Source of the DNA: Oscillospiraceae bacterium
GTDB lineage: Bacteria > Bacillota > Clostridia > Oscillospirales > Acutalibacteraceae
Direction of reading: 5' to 3'
Assembly (NCBI GenBank): GCA_015065505.1
Contig: SVQE01000011.1
Coordinates: 1-50,995 of the forward strand
Length of the DNA stretch: 50,995 bases
Position numbers and translations under genes: made by a program. This document shows positions 22,560-32,367 of the stretch, in pieces. Numbering within the stretch: position 1 is the first letter of the stretch; every line of letters begins with the position of its first letter. The notes below the pieces were generated by a model that saw only the letters and a program-made list of their open reading frames with translations, ran no database searches and had not been told where the DNA came from.

Positions 22560-23464
22560 ATTTATCCGTTAATTTAGCAGGGCTCACCCTTGATAATCCC
22601 GTTGTTCCTGCTTCGGGCACCTTCGGCTTCGGCAAGGAATTCAAGGATTTTTACGATATTAATATTCTCGGCTCGTTCTCGTTTAAGGGAACAACAAGGG
22701 ACGCGCGCTTCGGCAATCCAACACCAAGAATTGCAGAATGCAAAAACGGAATGATAAACGCTGTGGGGCTTCAGAATCCCGGTGTGCATCATGTTATAGA
22801 GCACGAGCTTCCCGAAATGAAAGAATATTTTCATAAACCCGTTATAGCAAATGTTTCGGGCTTTTCGGTTGAGGATTATGCCTATACTTGCGAGCTTCTT
22901 GATAAGCAGGAGCAGGTCGGCATACTTGAGGTTAATGTTTCATGCCCCAATGTTCACGGCGGCGGAATGAGCTTCGGAACGGACCCCGACTGCGCTGCAG
23001 AGGTAACAAGGGCGGTTAAAGAGGTAACAACAAAGCCCGTTTTCATTAAGCTCAGCCCGAATGTAACCGATATTACTGCAATCGCAAAAGCCTGCGAGGA
23101 AGCAGGCGCAGACGGCATCTGCCTTATCAACACTCTTCTCGGAATGAGAATTGACATTAAGAAAAGACAGCCCGTTATTGCAAACAAAATGGGCGGATTT
23201 TCGGGCGATGCAGTATTTCCCGTTGCAGTGCGTATGGTTTACCAGGTTGCAAAGGCTTGCAATATTCCCGTAATGGGCTGCGGCGGCGTTTCAACTGCAA
23301 AGGATGTTATTGAAATGATGATGGCAGGGGCAACTGCCGTTCAGGTTGGCGCGGCAAATCTTGTAGACCCCTTTGCCTGCAAAAATATAATAACCGAGCT
23401 TCCGAAGGAATGTGAAAAGCTCGGCATAGAAAAAATATCAGATATAATAGGAGTGGTTGACTGA
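22553..23464 (+). CDS. pyrD: Dihydroorotate dehydrogenase B catalytic subunit
   Basis: [40 protein letters not shown]. Confidence 0.97.
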   Translation: MVDLSVNLAGLTLDNPVVPASGTFGFGKEFKDFYDINILGSFSFKGTTRDARFGNPTPRIAECKNGMINAVGLQNPGVHHVIEHELPEMKEYFHKPVIANVSGFSVEDYAYTCELLDKQEQVGILEVNVSCPNVHGGGMSFGTDPDCAAEVTRAVKEVTTKPVFIKLSPNVTDITAIAKACEEAGADGICLINTLLGMRIDIKKRQPVIANKMGGFSGDAVFPVAVRMVYQVAKACNIPVMGCGGVSTAKDVIEMMMAGATAVQVGAANLVDPFACKNIITELPKECEKLGIEKISDIIGVVD

Positions 23465-24162
23465 TGGGTAAGGATGTTATAATTGCCTGCGATTTCGACA
23501 GCGCTGAAAAAACCTTCGCTTTTCTCGATAAGTTTTCCGAGGAAAAGCCCTTTGTTAAAATCGGTATGGAGCTTTATTATGCCGAAGGTCCTTCAATAGT
23601 TAAGGAAATTAAAAGAAGGGGACATAAAATCTTCCTTGATTTAAAGCTTCACGATATTCCGAATACAGTTAAAAAATCAATGGCAGTGCTTTCCTCTCTT
23701 GATGTTGATATGACCAATCTTCACGCAGCAGGAACTATTGATATGATGAAGGCTGCGCTTGAGGGCTTAACCCGTGAGGACGGAACAAGACCCATTCTGA
23801 TTGCAGTAACTCAGCTCACCTCAACAAGCGAGGAAAGAATGCAAAACGAGCTGCTCATCAATGCATCAATCAACGATACAATAGTTAAATATGCCGAAAA
23901 CGCAAAAACAGCAGGGCTCGACGGCGTTGTTTGCTCACCGCTTGAAGCAGGTATGGTTAAAAACGCCTGCGGAAGTGAGTTTATAACAGTAACCCCGGGT
24001 GTGCGTTTTGCAGACGGCGAGGTTGGCGACCAGGTTCGTGTTACAACCCCCGAAAAAGCAAAGCAAATCGGTTCTGACTACATTGTTGTCGGCAGACCGA
24101 TAACGCAGGCGGATGACCCCGTTGCAGCATATAGAAGATGCGTAAAGGAATTTGTTGATTAA
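23464..24162 (+). CDS. pyrF: Orotidine 5'-phosphate decarboxylase
   Basis: [35 protein letters not shown]. Confidence 0.97.
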   Translation: MGKDVIIACDFDSAEKTFAFLDKFSEEKPFVKIGMELYYAEGPSIVKEIKRRGHKIFLDLKLHDIPNTVKKSMAVLSSLDVDMTNLHAAGTIDMMKAALEGLTREDGTRPILIAVTQLTSTSEERMQNELLINASINDTIVKYAENAKTAGLDGVVCSPLEAGMVKNACGSEFITVTPGVRFADGEVGDQVRVTTPEKAKQIGSDYIVVGRPITQADDPVAAYRRCVKEFVD

Positions 24163-24221
24163 GTTTCGAGTTGCGAGTGCCGAGTTCCGAGTTGTAGGTT
24201 TCTCGCTGCGCTCGGTCAAAT
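24163..24221. repeat. Heptamer array plus core (CTCGCTGCGCTCGGTCAAAT) between pyrF and pyrE
   Basis: GTTTCGAGTTGCGAGTGCCGAGTTCCGAGTTGTAGGTTTCTCGCTGCGCTCGGTCAAA. Confidence 0.85.
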
Positions 24222-24235
24222 AAAAGGAGAACAAA

Positions 24236-24889
24236 ATGGAGAGTTACAAAAGAGAATTTATTCAGTTTCTTGAAGGTGCAGGCGTTTTGAAATTCGGTGA
24301 TTTCACCGCGAAAAGCGGCAGAAAAATTCCGTATTTCATCAACGCAGGCGATATAAAAACGGGCGAGCAGATTCAAAAGCTCGGCGAGTTTTATGCAAAG
24401 GCTTATTTTGAAAAAATCGGTAATGAAAAAACGGTTTTATACGGTCCTGCATATAAGGGAATTCCGATTGCCGTATCGGTTGCCGTAGCGCTTGCAAAAA
24501 ACGGTCTTGATGTTCCGTTTTTCTTCAACAGAAAAGAGGAAAAAGACCACGGCGAGGGCGGAGTTTTTGTTGGCTATACGCCGAAGGATAACGAAAAAAT
24601 TGTTATCGTTGAGGATGTTATAACCGCAGGAACAGCCATCCGCGAAAGCATGGCAGTTTTATCCTCGCTTAATGCAAGGGTTGCCGCAGTTTTTGTTATG
24701 GTTGACCGCAAGGAAAAGGGCAAAACCGAAAAATCCGCAATGGCTGAGGTTGGCGAGGAATACGGATTTCCCGTATATTCGGTTGTTGATGTTTACGATA
24801 TTATCGAATATCTTGAAGAGGATGAAAGCAACCGCGAAAATGTTGAAAGAATTAAAAACTATCTTAAAATTAACGGTGCAAAAGAATGA
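24236..24889 (+). CDS. pyrE: Orotate phosphoribosyltransferase
   Basis: [34 protein letters not shown] motif. Confidence 0.97.
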   Translation: MESYKREFIQFLEGAGVLKFGDFTAKSGRKIPYFINAGDIKTGEQIQKLGEFYAKAYFEKIGNEKTVLYGPAYKGIPIAVSVAVALAKNGLDVPFFFNRKEEKDHGEGGVFVGYTPKDNEKIVIVEDVITAGTAIRESMAVLSSLNARVAAVFVMVDRKEKGKTEKSAMAEVGEEYGFPVYSVVDVYDIIEYLEEDESNRENVERIKNYLKINGAKE

Positions 24890-25809
24890 GACATTTACTT
24901 GACACAACTGATTTATCATTAAAAGAAATCGATGAGCTTATTGCACTTGCCGAGGATATTATCGAAAATCCCGATAAATACTGCGACATCTGCAAAAGAA
25001 AAAAGCTTGCAACCCTATTCTTCGAGCCCAGCACCAGAACGCGTCTTTCGTTTGAAGCGGCGATGATGGAGCTTGGAGGCAATGTGCTCGGTTTTTCCGA
25101 GGCTGCGTCGTCATCGGCAAGCAAGGGTGAAAGCGTTGAGGATACTGCAAGAATGGTTTCGTGCTATGCCGATATTATCGCAATGCGCCATCCCCTTGAG
25201 GGTGCACCGCGAGTTGCTGCGGATAAGGCAACAGTTCCGATTATCAATGCAGGTGACGGCGGTCACGCGCATCCTACGCAGACACTCACCGACCTTCTGA
25301 CGATTTACAGAGAAAAGGGCAGATTTGATAATTTAACCGTTGGCTTATGCGGTGATTTGAAATTCGGCAGAACTGTTCATTCACTTATAAAGGCTATGAG
25401 CCGTTATAAGAATGTTAAATTTGTTCTTATCTCACCGAGCGAGCTTTCCGTTCCCGAATATATCAAAACCGATGTGCTTGAGCCGAGCGGCTGTCAGTAT
25501 GCGGAGGTTGAAAAGATGGAGGCGGTTATGCCGCAGCTCGACATTCTGTATATGACACGAATTCAGCGCGAACGCTTCTTCTCGGAGGAGGAATATTTAA
25601 AGCATAAGGATGCATTTATTCTCGACCCCGAAAAGCTTAAAAACGCAAAGGATAACCTCACCATTATGCATCCGCTTCCGCGAGTTAATGAAATTGCAAC
25701 CTCTGTTGACGATGACCCTCGCGCAAAGTATTTTGAACAGGCGCTCAACGGCAAATATATCCGTATGGCGCTGATTATAACACTGCTGAAATGGGGTGAA
25801 CTGCTTTGA
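24886..25809 (+). CDS. pyrB: Aspartate carbamoyltransferase catalytic subunit
   Basis: [26 protein letters not shown]. Confidence 0.98.
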   Translation: MRHLLDTTDLSLKEIDELIALAEDIIENPDKYCDICKRKKLATLFFEPSTRTRLSFEAAMMELGGNVLGFSEAASSSASKGESVEDTARMVSCYADIIAMRHPLEGAPRVAADKATVPIINAGDGGHAHPTQTLTDLLTIYREKGRFDNLTVGLCGDLKFGRTVHSLIKAMSRYKNVKFVLISPSELSVPEYIKTDVLEPSGCQYAEVEKMEAVMPQLDILYMTRIQRERFFSEEEYLKHKDAFILDPEKLKNAKDNLTIMHPLPRVNEIATSVDDDPRAKYFEQALNGKYIRMALIITLLKWGELL

Positions 25810-26213
25810 ATATAGATTCAATCGAAAACGGATATGTTATAGACCATATTCCTGCAGGCAAGGCAATGAGCGTTTATGAAATATTAAAGCTCTCAAAGCT
25901 TTCGTGCCAGGTTGCGATTATAACAAATGCAAAGTCCAAAAAGCAGCAGACAAAGGATATCATAAAGATTAACGAGCTTATTGATTTAGACCTTGATTTG
26001 ATTGCTTTTATTGCCCCCGACGCAACCGTTAATGTTATTAAAGACAGCAGATGCACAGAAAAGAAAAAGCTCTCTCTGCCCGAGAAGCTTGTTAATGTTG
26101 TTCGCTGTCCCAATCCGCGCTGCATATGCAATAATGAAGCAATAGACCATGTTTTCAAGCGCACGGATGGCAAGGGAACATATCGCTGTTTATATTGTGA
26201 AACAAAAGTATAA
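25806..26213 (+). CDS. pyrI: Aspartate carbamoyltransferase regulatory subunit
   Basis: [10 protein letters not shown], four-Cys zinc site CPNPRCICN...CLYC. Confidence 0.96.
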   Translation: MNIDSIENGYVIDHIPAGKAMSVYEILKLSKLSCQVAIITNAKSKKQQTKDIIKINELIDLDLDLIAFIAPDATVNVIKDSRCTEKKKLSLPEKLVNVVRCPNPRCICNNEAIDHVFKRTDGKGTYRCLYCETKV

Positions 26214-26230
26214 ATAGGTTTTAGGATATG

Positions 26231-26259
26231 AAAAAGGCAGCTCGGTGAGCTGCCTTTTA
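26231..26259. terminator. Bidirectional terminator after pyrI
   Basis: AAAAAGGCAGCTC-GGT-GAGCTGCCTTTT. Confidence 0.82.
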
Positions 26260-27852
26260 ATGTTCATCCTCTAAAACCGCGTGCGCGCATTTAATTCCGT
26301 CAACTGCTGCGGAAACAATTCCGCCTGCATAGCCTGCGCCTTCACCGCAGGGGTAAACGCCTCTTATGTTGCATTGTAAAAATTCATCTCTGATAATTCT
26401 TACAGCGCTTGAGCTTCTTGTTTCGGGCGCTGTTAAAACAGCATCATAAAGCGCAAATCCGTTCAGCTTCTTATCCATTTCAACTATGGCGCTTCTCATT
26501 GTCTGAGTAACCCTGTCGGGCAGGCACTCATCAAGCTTTGTAAGCGTAACGCCAATAGGATAGGTCGGGTTAACATCGCCAAGGGCGGTGCTTTTTTTGT
26601 TTTTAAGAAAGTCGCCGACAAGCTGTGCAGGCGCTTTGTAATTGCTTCCTGCAAGCTCAAACGCCTTCTGCTCGATTTCGCGCTGATAGTATATTCCTGC
26701 AAGCGGATGCTCGCTCGGGAAATCCTTTGGCTCAATGCCGACAAGCAGCGCGCTGTTTGCGTTTTCACCGTCACGGGCAAGGGAACTCATTCCGTTAACA
26801 ATAACTCCGCCCTCCTCGCTTGCAGCGGCAACAACCGTACCGCCCGGGCACATACAGAAGGTGTATGCTCCTCTTTCATGAAGTCCGTGGCAGGCAAGCT
26901 TATAATCAGCTGCGCCGAGTTTCGGATGCGAAGCAAATTTGCCGTACTGAGTCTTATTGATAAGGCTCTGCGGATGCTCTATTCTTGCACCTGCTGAAAA
27001 CGGCTTCTGAATTATTTCAACACCCAGTTTATAAAGCATTTCAACAGTGTCTCTTGCGCTGTGACCGATTGCCATAATAACGCTGTCTGTTTCTATATCA
27101 AAATATTCATTGTCCTTTTTATATCTCACACCGTGAACAAAACCGTTTGCGATATGAAGCTTTTCAAGCTTGCTTTCAAGCCTTATTTCACCGCCGAGGC
27201 GTTCAATCTTTTTGCGTATGTTTTTAACAACAACGGCAAGCCTGTCCGTTCCGACATGTGGTTTCGAGGAATAAAGAATTTCCTCGGGCGCGCCTGCTTC
27301 ATAAAGCTCTTCAAGCACTTTTCTGATGTGGGGGCTTTTAATTCCCGTTGTCAGCTTTCCGTCTGAAAAAGTGCCTGCGCCCCCTTCACCGAACTGAACA
27401 TTTGATTCCTCATCAAGCTTTGCTTTCTGCCAGAATTCATTAACATCCCTCTGGCGTGCGTCAATATCCTTTCCGCGTTCAAGGATAATGGGTTCAAGTC
27501 CCTGCTCGGCAAGGATAAGCCCTGCGAGCATTCCTGCAGGTCCGAAGCCAACTATAACGGGACGGAAGGCGCTGCGCCTTTTGTTTTCGGGCGGCTGATA
27601 CGCATATGGCTTAACAAGCTGAACCTTGTTTGATTTGCATTTGCCGACAATCTGCTGTTCATCAAGCGCAATTTCAACATCAACGCTGTATGAAAAATGA
27701 ACATCGTCCTTTTTGCGCGCATCAACGCTCTTTTTGAATATGCTCAGCTTTGTGATATATTTTTCATTGATTTTAAGAAGCTTTGCTGCTTTTGTTTTCA
27801 ACAAGGCTTCATTTTCATCAAGATTCAGTTTTATTTCATTAACTCTAATCAT
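26257..27852 (-). CDS. FAD-dependent oxidoreductase (COG2509-like)
   Basis: VIVGFGPAGMLAGLILAEQGLEPIILERG dinucleotide-binding motif, 531 aa. Confidence 0.85.
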   Translation of the reverse strand: MIRVNEIKLNLDENEALLKTKAAKLLKINEKYITKLSIFKKSVDARKKDDVHFSYSVDVEIALDEQQIVGKCKSNKVQLVKPYAYQPPENKRRSAFRPVIVGFGPAGMLAGLILAEQGLEPIILERGKDIDARQRDVNEFWQKAKLDEESNVQFGEGGAGTFSDGKLTTGIKSPHIRKVLEELYEAGAPEEILYSSKPHVGTDRLAVVVKNIRKKIERLGGEIRLESKLEKLHIANGFVHGVRYKKDNEYFDIETDSVIMAIGHSARDTVEMLYKLGVEIIQKPFSAGARIEHPQSLINKTQYGKFASHPKLGAADYKLACHGLHERGAYTFCMCPGGTVVAAASEEGGVIVNGMSSLARDGENANSALLVGIEPKDFPSEHPLAGIYYQREIEQKAFELAGSNYKAPAQLVGDFLKNKKSTALGDVNPTYPIGVTLTKLDECLPDRVTQTMRSAIVEMDKKLNGFALYDAVLTAPETRSSSAVRIIRDEFLQCNIRGVYPCGEGAGYAGGIVSAAVDGIKCAHAVLEDEH

Positions 27853-27868
27853 AATTAACTTCTATTCA

Positions 27869-28972
27869 TTATCCGCTAATGCTATTCGCCGCTTTAACCG
27901 CGCTTGAAAAGGCATAGTTTAAGTTATATCCACCGCAGGGGAACTGATTATCCGTAAGCTCACCGATAATATAAAGGTTTTCGCAGAGCCTTGATTCATT
28001 GTTTTCATCAATTTCATCAAGGCTGACTCCGCCCTTTGTAATTTGTGCGTAGTCATATCCCTTTGTGCCGTTTATTATCAGACGCCAGTTTTTTAAGTAT
28101 TTAGACATTTTTTCTCCGTCACCGTCTGCCTGACGGTTTAAAACAGCGCAGAGCTTTGCAGGAAGAATTCCTTCAAAACCCGAAAACTTATTATAATGCT
28201 CAAGCAGTTCTTCTTCACTCATTTCGGGAATGAAATCAATAACCGCGCTGTATCGCTGTTCATTTTTTGCAATTTTTTCGTCGCTGACATACTGCGATAA
28301 ATCCATTATCACAATTCCCGAAAGACCGTAATCGGTGAACAAAACCTCACCGAATTCCTCGGCGATTATTTTTGAATCGGCTTCAAGCTTAACATTGCAT
28401 TTTGTTCGTATTCCTTTTAATTGCTTGCAGCTTTTGTTGGGCGATTTAAGCTGAACAAGGGCAGGGGAGAGCTCCGTTACAGTGTGCCCGAAGGCTTTTG
28501 CAAGATTATATCCGCTTCCGTCAGAGCCGAGCGCGCTCTGAGCCATTCCGCCCGTTGCAAGAACAAGCACATCGCCTGTGAAAACGCCCTTTGTTGTGAA
28601 AACATTGAACGAATTTCCGACTTTTTCAAGGCGAAGCGTTTCGCATTCGGTTACTATATTTATACCGAGCTTGTTGCAGCAGGAAACAAGTGTGTCAACA
28701 ACACCCGATGCCTGATTTGAATAGGGATACATTCTGCCTTCAGCGCTTTCACGCATTATAAGCCCGATTGATTCAAAAAACTGCTTCGTTGTTTCAAAAT
28801 CAGATGCATTCTTATTTGTTATATTGCATCTTCCGTTGCCCGTTGCATAAATCTTTTTGCAGGGCGCATCAAGGTGTTCAAGCACCGTTATATTGATATC
28901 GGGATTATTCAGTTTTGCTTTTATGGCGCAAACCGTTCCGCTTGCACCGCCGCCGATAACTATAACATCCAT
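27869..28972 (-). CDS. Flavoprotein, HI0933/YhiN-like family
   Basis: [44 protein letters not shown]. Start moved 18 nt downstream because the first ATG lies in the RBS GAAAGGTG. Confidence 0.85.
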   Translation of the reverse strand: MDVIVIGGGASGTVCAIKAKLNNPDINITVLEHLDAPCKKIYATGNGRCNITNKNASDFETTKQFFESIGLIMRESAEGRMYPYSNQASGVVDTLVSCCNKLGINIVTECETLRLEKVGNSFNVFTTKGVFTGDVLVLATGGMAQSALGSDGSGYNLAKAFGHTVTELSPALVQLKSPNKSCKQLKGIRTKCNVKLEADSKIIAEEFGEVLFTDYGLSGIVIMDLSQYVSDEKIAKNEQRYSAVIDFIPEMSEEELLEHYNKFSGFEGILPAKLCAVLNRQADGDGEKMSKYLKNWRLIINGTKGYDYAQITKGGVSLDEIDENNESRLCENLYIIGELTDNQFPCGGYNLNYAFSSAVKAANSISG

Positions 28973-29079
28973 AGCCTTAACACCTTTCATAATATTGCAA
29001 ACAGATTACTGTTTGCGCCTATTTATCTTATATCAAAACAAGCGAAATTGCAATAATTTTCTTTTTTTGAAAAATATGC

Positions 29080-29108
29080 TTGACTTGTTACTTCTAATAT
29101 GCTATATT
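29080..29108 (+). promoter_or_regulatory. Putative promoter TTGACT-17-TATATT for rpmG-secE-nusG
   Basis: TTGACT 29080-29085; TATATT 29103-29108. Confidence 0.65.
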
Positions 29109-29225
29109 TTTAAATACCTCGAATTTCGGGTTTTATTTTTTTGCCTGAATATTTTGTGTTTGCCTGAGCGTGAGGCAGGTGCAAACGAGGGAGATTGTTA
29201 TCGAAATAATTTAGGAGGTGCCAAA

Positions 29226-29375
29226 ATGAGAGTTAAAGTAACTTTAGCTTGCACTGAATGCAAACAACGCAACTACAACACAATGAAAAACAAGAAAAAC
29301 ACACCGGACAGACTTGAAATGAACAAGTATTGCCCATTCTGTAAGAAACACACAGTTCACAGAGAAACAAAGTAA
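29226..29375 (+). CDS. rpmG: 50S ribosomal protein L33
   Basis: [58 protein letters not shown]. Confidence 0.97.
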   Translation: MRVKVTLACTECKQRNYNTMKNKKNTPDRLEMNKYCPFCKKHTVHRETK

Positions 29376-29388
29376 CGGAGGGAAAAAG

Positions 29389-29805
29389 ATGGCTGAAGAA
29401 AAAGAGGCTAAGAAGGCTGACGTTAAAGAGGCTAAAGCTGATAAAGCTAAAAAAGCCGACAAGAAAGCCAAGAAAGAAAAGAAGTCCCGTAAGAATCCGT
29501 TTAAAGCAATTGGTGCTTTCTTCAAAGGTGTAAGAAGCGAAGGCAAGAAGGTTGTTTGGCCTAAGGCAGCAGAGGTATTCAAAAATACTGTTATCGTTCT
29601 TGTTGTTATCCTTATTCTCGGAGTTATAATCTATGCAATCGACTTTGGATTGTCTCAGGGAACAAAATGGATAAAGAAGCAGGCTACTGAAGAAACAACT
29701 GTTGCTGAAGAAACTGATGCAGCAACATCCGATGATGTTCTTACCGAAAACACTGAAGAAGACACAGCTGAACCAACAGTAACAGCAGAAGAAACTTCTG
29801 AGTAA
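29389..29805 (+). CDS. secE: Preprotein translocase subunit SecE with long charged N- and C-terminal extensions
   Basis: FFKGVRSEGKKVVWPKAAEVFKNTVIVLVVILILGVIIYAIDFGLS core; between rpmG and nusG. Confidence 0.93.
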   Translation: MAEEKEAKKADVKEAKADKAKKADKKAKKEKKSRKNPFKAIGAFFKGVRSEGKKVVWPKAAEVFKNTVIVLVVILILGVIIYAIDFGLSQGTKWIKKQATEETTVAEETDAATSDDVLTENTEEDTAEPTVTAEETSE

Positions 29806-29847
29806 GCTGACTAATCAAAAATGATTTAATTAGCTGAGGAGGCTGTT

Positions 29848-30372
29848 ATGGAAGAAGCAAGATGGTATGTTGCACATACTTTTTCGGGCTACGAAAACAA
29901 GGTTGCAAGCGACCTTAAAATCAAGGTTGAAAACCGCAACTTAACCGATATGATTCAGGAAATAGTTGTTCCGACTGAAAAGGTTGTTGAAATCAAGGAG
30001 GACGGAACAAAGAAGGAAAGCGAAAGAAAGATTTTCCCGAGCTATGTTCTTATCAAAATGGTTATGACGGACGAAACCTGGTATGTTGTAAGAAACACAA
30101 GAGGCTGCGCAGGCTTTGTTGGCCCCGAGGGCAAACCAGTTCCTTTAACCGAGGAAGAGGTTAAGAATCTCGGAGTAGAAAAGGTATCAGTAGAAGTAAC
30201 ATATAATGTTGGCGATATCGTCAATGTTATAGACGGTCCTCTTGAGGGCTTTACTGGAACAGTTGAATCAATCGACATTCCTAATAATTCGGTTCAGGTA
30301 ACCGTTTCAATGTTCGGAAGAGAAACAACTGTTGATTTTGAGCTTGACCAGCTTGAAAAGGTCGAAGATTAA
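29848..30372 (+). CDS. nusG: Transcription termination/antitermination protein NusG
   Basis: WYVAHTFSGYENKVA, GFVGPEGKPVPL, KOW VNVIDGPLEGFTGTV. Confidence 0.98.
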   Translation: MEEARWYVAHTFSGYENKVASDLKIKVENRNLTDMIQEIVVPTEKVVEIKEDGTKKESERKIFPSYVLIKMVMTDETWYVVRNTRGCAGFVGPEGKPVPLTEEEVKNLGVEKVSVEVTYNVGDIVNVIDGPLEGFTGTVESIDIPNNSVQVTVSMFGRETTVDFELDQLEKVED

Positions 30373-30446
30373 TCGTTAAAACCAAATTAAAACGCAAAAT
30401 GTTTTGATTTGAGAGTTGAAACAATCATTAAGAATGTTTCAACGAA

Positions 30447-30489
30447 GTGGGAGGAAAGAAGCTGCGGCTTCGACTCCGCCAATTACCAC
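30447..30489 (+). promoter_or_regulatory. Candidate L1-protein binding site upstream of rplK
   Basis: GTGG-GA-GGA...GAAGC-TGCG-GCTTC...TCC-GCCAATTA-CCAC. Confidence 0.65.
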
Positions 30490-30511
30490 ATTTTTAGGAG
30501 GAAAAATAATT

Positions 30512-30937
30512 ATGGCTCAAAAGGTAGTAGGTTTAATTAAACTTCAAATTCCTGCAGGCAAGGCAACACCGGCTCCTCCGGTAGGTCCTGCTCTCGGTCA
30601 GCACGGTGTTAATATCGTTGCTTTCACAAAGGAATTTAACGACAGAACAAAGAATGATGTTGGTCTTATCATCCCTGTTGTTATCACAGTATATGATGAC
30701 CGTTCATTCACATTCATCACAAAAACACCGCCTGCAGCAGTTCTTATCAAGAAGGCTTGCGGTATTGAAACAGCATCAGGTGTTCCGAACAAGAACAAGG
30801 TTGCAACAATATCAAAAGCAGACATTCAGAAGATTGCTGAAACAAAAATGCCCGACTTAAACGCTGCATCACTTGAAGCTGCTATGTCTATGATAGCAGG
30901 AACAGCACGCAGCATGGGCGTAGTAGTAGAAGACTAA
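30512..30937 (+). CDS. rplK: 50S ribosomal protein L11
   Basis: [35 protein letters not shown]; start trimmed from ORF 30416. Confidence 0.98.
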   Translation: MAQKVVGLIKLQIPAGKATPAPPVGPALGQHGVNIVAFTKEFNDRTKNDVGLIIPVVITVYDDRSFTFITKTPPAAVLIKKACGIETASGVPNKNKVATISKADIQKIAETKMPDLNAASLEAAMSMIAGTARSMGVVVED

Positions 30938-30945
30938 TTCCCCGT

Positions 30946-30972
30946 GTGGGAGGAAAAATCCGATTTAACCAC
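30946..30972 (+). promoter_or_regulatory. Candidate second L1-protein binding site upstream of rplA
   Basis: GTGG-GA-GGA-AAAA-TCC-GATTTAA-CCAC. Confidence 0.6.
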
Positions 30973-30987
30973 TGGAGGTAATTTATT

Positions 30988-31689
30988 ATGAAACACGGAA
31001 AGAAATACACAGACGGTGCAAAATTAATTGACCGCGCTAATTTATACACAACTACAGAAGCTCTCGACCTTGTTGCTCAGACAGCAAAGGCAAAGTTTGA
31101 TGAAACAGTTGAGGTTCACGTTCGTTTAGGTGTTGACTCGCGTCACGCAGACCAGCAGGTTCGTGGTGCTGTTATCCTTCCTAACGGAACAGGTAAAGAC
31201 GTAAGAGTTGCAGTTTTCGCAAAGGGCGACCTTGCTAAGGCAGCTCAGGATGCAGGCGCTGATGTAGTAGGCGATGCAGACCTCGTTACAAAAATCCAGG
31301 GCGGCTGGATGGAATTCGATGTAGCTATCGCTTCTCCCGATATGATGGGATTCGTTGGTAGACTCGGTAAGGTTCTCGGTCCCCGTGGCTTAATGCCTTC
31401 TCCGAAAGCAGGCACAGTAACAATGGATGTTGCTAAGGCTGTTCAGGAAGCAAAAGCCGGTAAGATTGAATACCGTCTTGATAAAACAAACATCATTCAC
31501 TGCCCGATCGGAAAGGTTTCCTTCGGAACAGAGAAGCTTACCCAAAACTTCAACGCTCTTCTTGATGCTATCATCAAGGCAAAGCCCGAAGCAGCAAAAG
31601 GCCAGTACATTAAGAGCTGTGCAGTTGCTTCAACAATGGGCCCCGGCGTTAGAATCAATCCTAATAAGGTAGGCTCAAACGCAGAATAA
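30988..31689 (+). CDS. rplA: 50S ribosomal protein L1
   Basis: [42 protein letters not shown]. Confidence 0.98.
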   Translation: MKHGKKYTDGAKLIDRANLYTTTEALDLVAQTAKAKFDETVEVHVRLGVDSRHADQQVRGAVILPNGTGKDVRVAVFAKGDLAKAAQDAGADVVGDADLVTKIQGGWMEFDVAIASPDMMGFVGRLGKVLGPRGLMPSPKAGTVTMDVAKAVQEAKAGKIEYRLDKTNIIHCPIGKVSFGTEKLTQNFNALLDAIIKAKPEAAKGQYIKSCAVASTMGPGVRINPNKVGSNAE

Positions 31690-31691
31690 TT

Positions 31692-31720
31692 AAAAAAGAG
31701 TCCTTCGGGACTCTTTTTTT
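31692..31720 (+). terminator. Terminator after rplA
   Basis: AAAAAAGAGTCC-TTCG-GGACTCTTTTTTT. Confidence 0.88.
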
Positions 31721-31758
31721 GTGGCAAGTGGCAAGTGACAAGTGGCGAGTAGTGGTTG
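31721..31758. repeat. Heptamer array (GTGGCAA)n
   Basis: GTGGCAAGTGGCAAGTGACAAGTGGCGAGTAGTGG. Confidence 0.75.
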
Positions 31759-31878
31759 CTGATTTTTTATTCTGCGTTAACTTTTCGGCTGTGCCGAAAA
31801 ATATAACTATTCACAAAGTGAATAATATAACTAAAATAACAATTGACAATATGCATCTGTTATGGTATTACTCAAAGT

Positions 31879-32355
31879 ATGAACGATTTGCCTAAAAGAA
31901 AAAGTATAAGATTAAAAGAATATGATTATTCGAGTAACGGTGCGTATTTCATTACTATATGCACCAAGGAGATGAAATGTCTCCTTTCCCGAATTACTGT
32001 AGGGCACGATGCCCACATCGTGCCGAAACCGGAGTTAACCGATTACGGAAAAATTGCCGAAAAACATTTGCTGTTAATTCCCGGTATTAAGCATTATGTT
32101 ATTATGCCAAATCATATTCATTTAATAATTGTTAAGGATAATGACGGCAAGATTAGGGCATCTTGCCCTACAACAGTATCAAGTGATATAAGAAGCTTTA
32201 AAACCGTTGTTACAAAGGAAATAGGAAGGTCAATATGGCAAGCACGATTTCACGACCACATAATTCGTGATGATTACGATTATATGCTCCATGTTCAGTA
32301 TATTGACGAAAACCCAAAGAAATGGCTTATGGGAAAAGATGAATACTATTCATAG
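31879..32355 (+). CDS. REP-associated tyrosine transposase (RAYT, Y1_Tnp/IS200-like fold)
   Basis: RLKEYDYSSNGAYFITICTKE, VIMPNHIHLIIV (HUH), SIWQARFHDHIIRDDYDY, YIDENPKKW. Confidence 0.9.
   Translation: MNDLPKRKSIRLKEYDYSSNGAYFITICTKEMKCLLSRITVGHDAHIVPKPELTDYGKIAEKHLLLIPGIKHYVIMPNHIHLIIVKDNDGKIRASCPTTVSSDIRSFKTVVTKEIGRSIWQARFHDHIIRDDYDYMLHVQYIDENPKKWLMGKDEYYS
31999..32025 (+). repeat. GTAGGG palindrome copy 1 inside RAYT
   Basis: GTAGGGCACGATGCCCACATCGTGCCG; 9-bp perfect arms GGCACGATG/CATCGTGCC. Confidence 0.85.
32145..32171 (-). repeat. GTAGGG palindrome copy 2 inside RAYT, inverted
   Basis: Reverse complement GTAGGGCAAGATGCCCTAATCTTGCCG, 23/27 identical to copy 1 including a compensatory pair. 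Confidence 0.85.
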
Positions 32356-32367
32356 TGAGGTAATTAT

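Noticed and set aside
26257-28972. Flavoprotein pair as a novel redox system
   Set aside because: Both match common, widespread flavoprotein families often found near each other; nothing sequence-specific suggests novelty.
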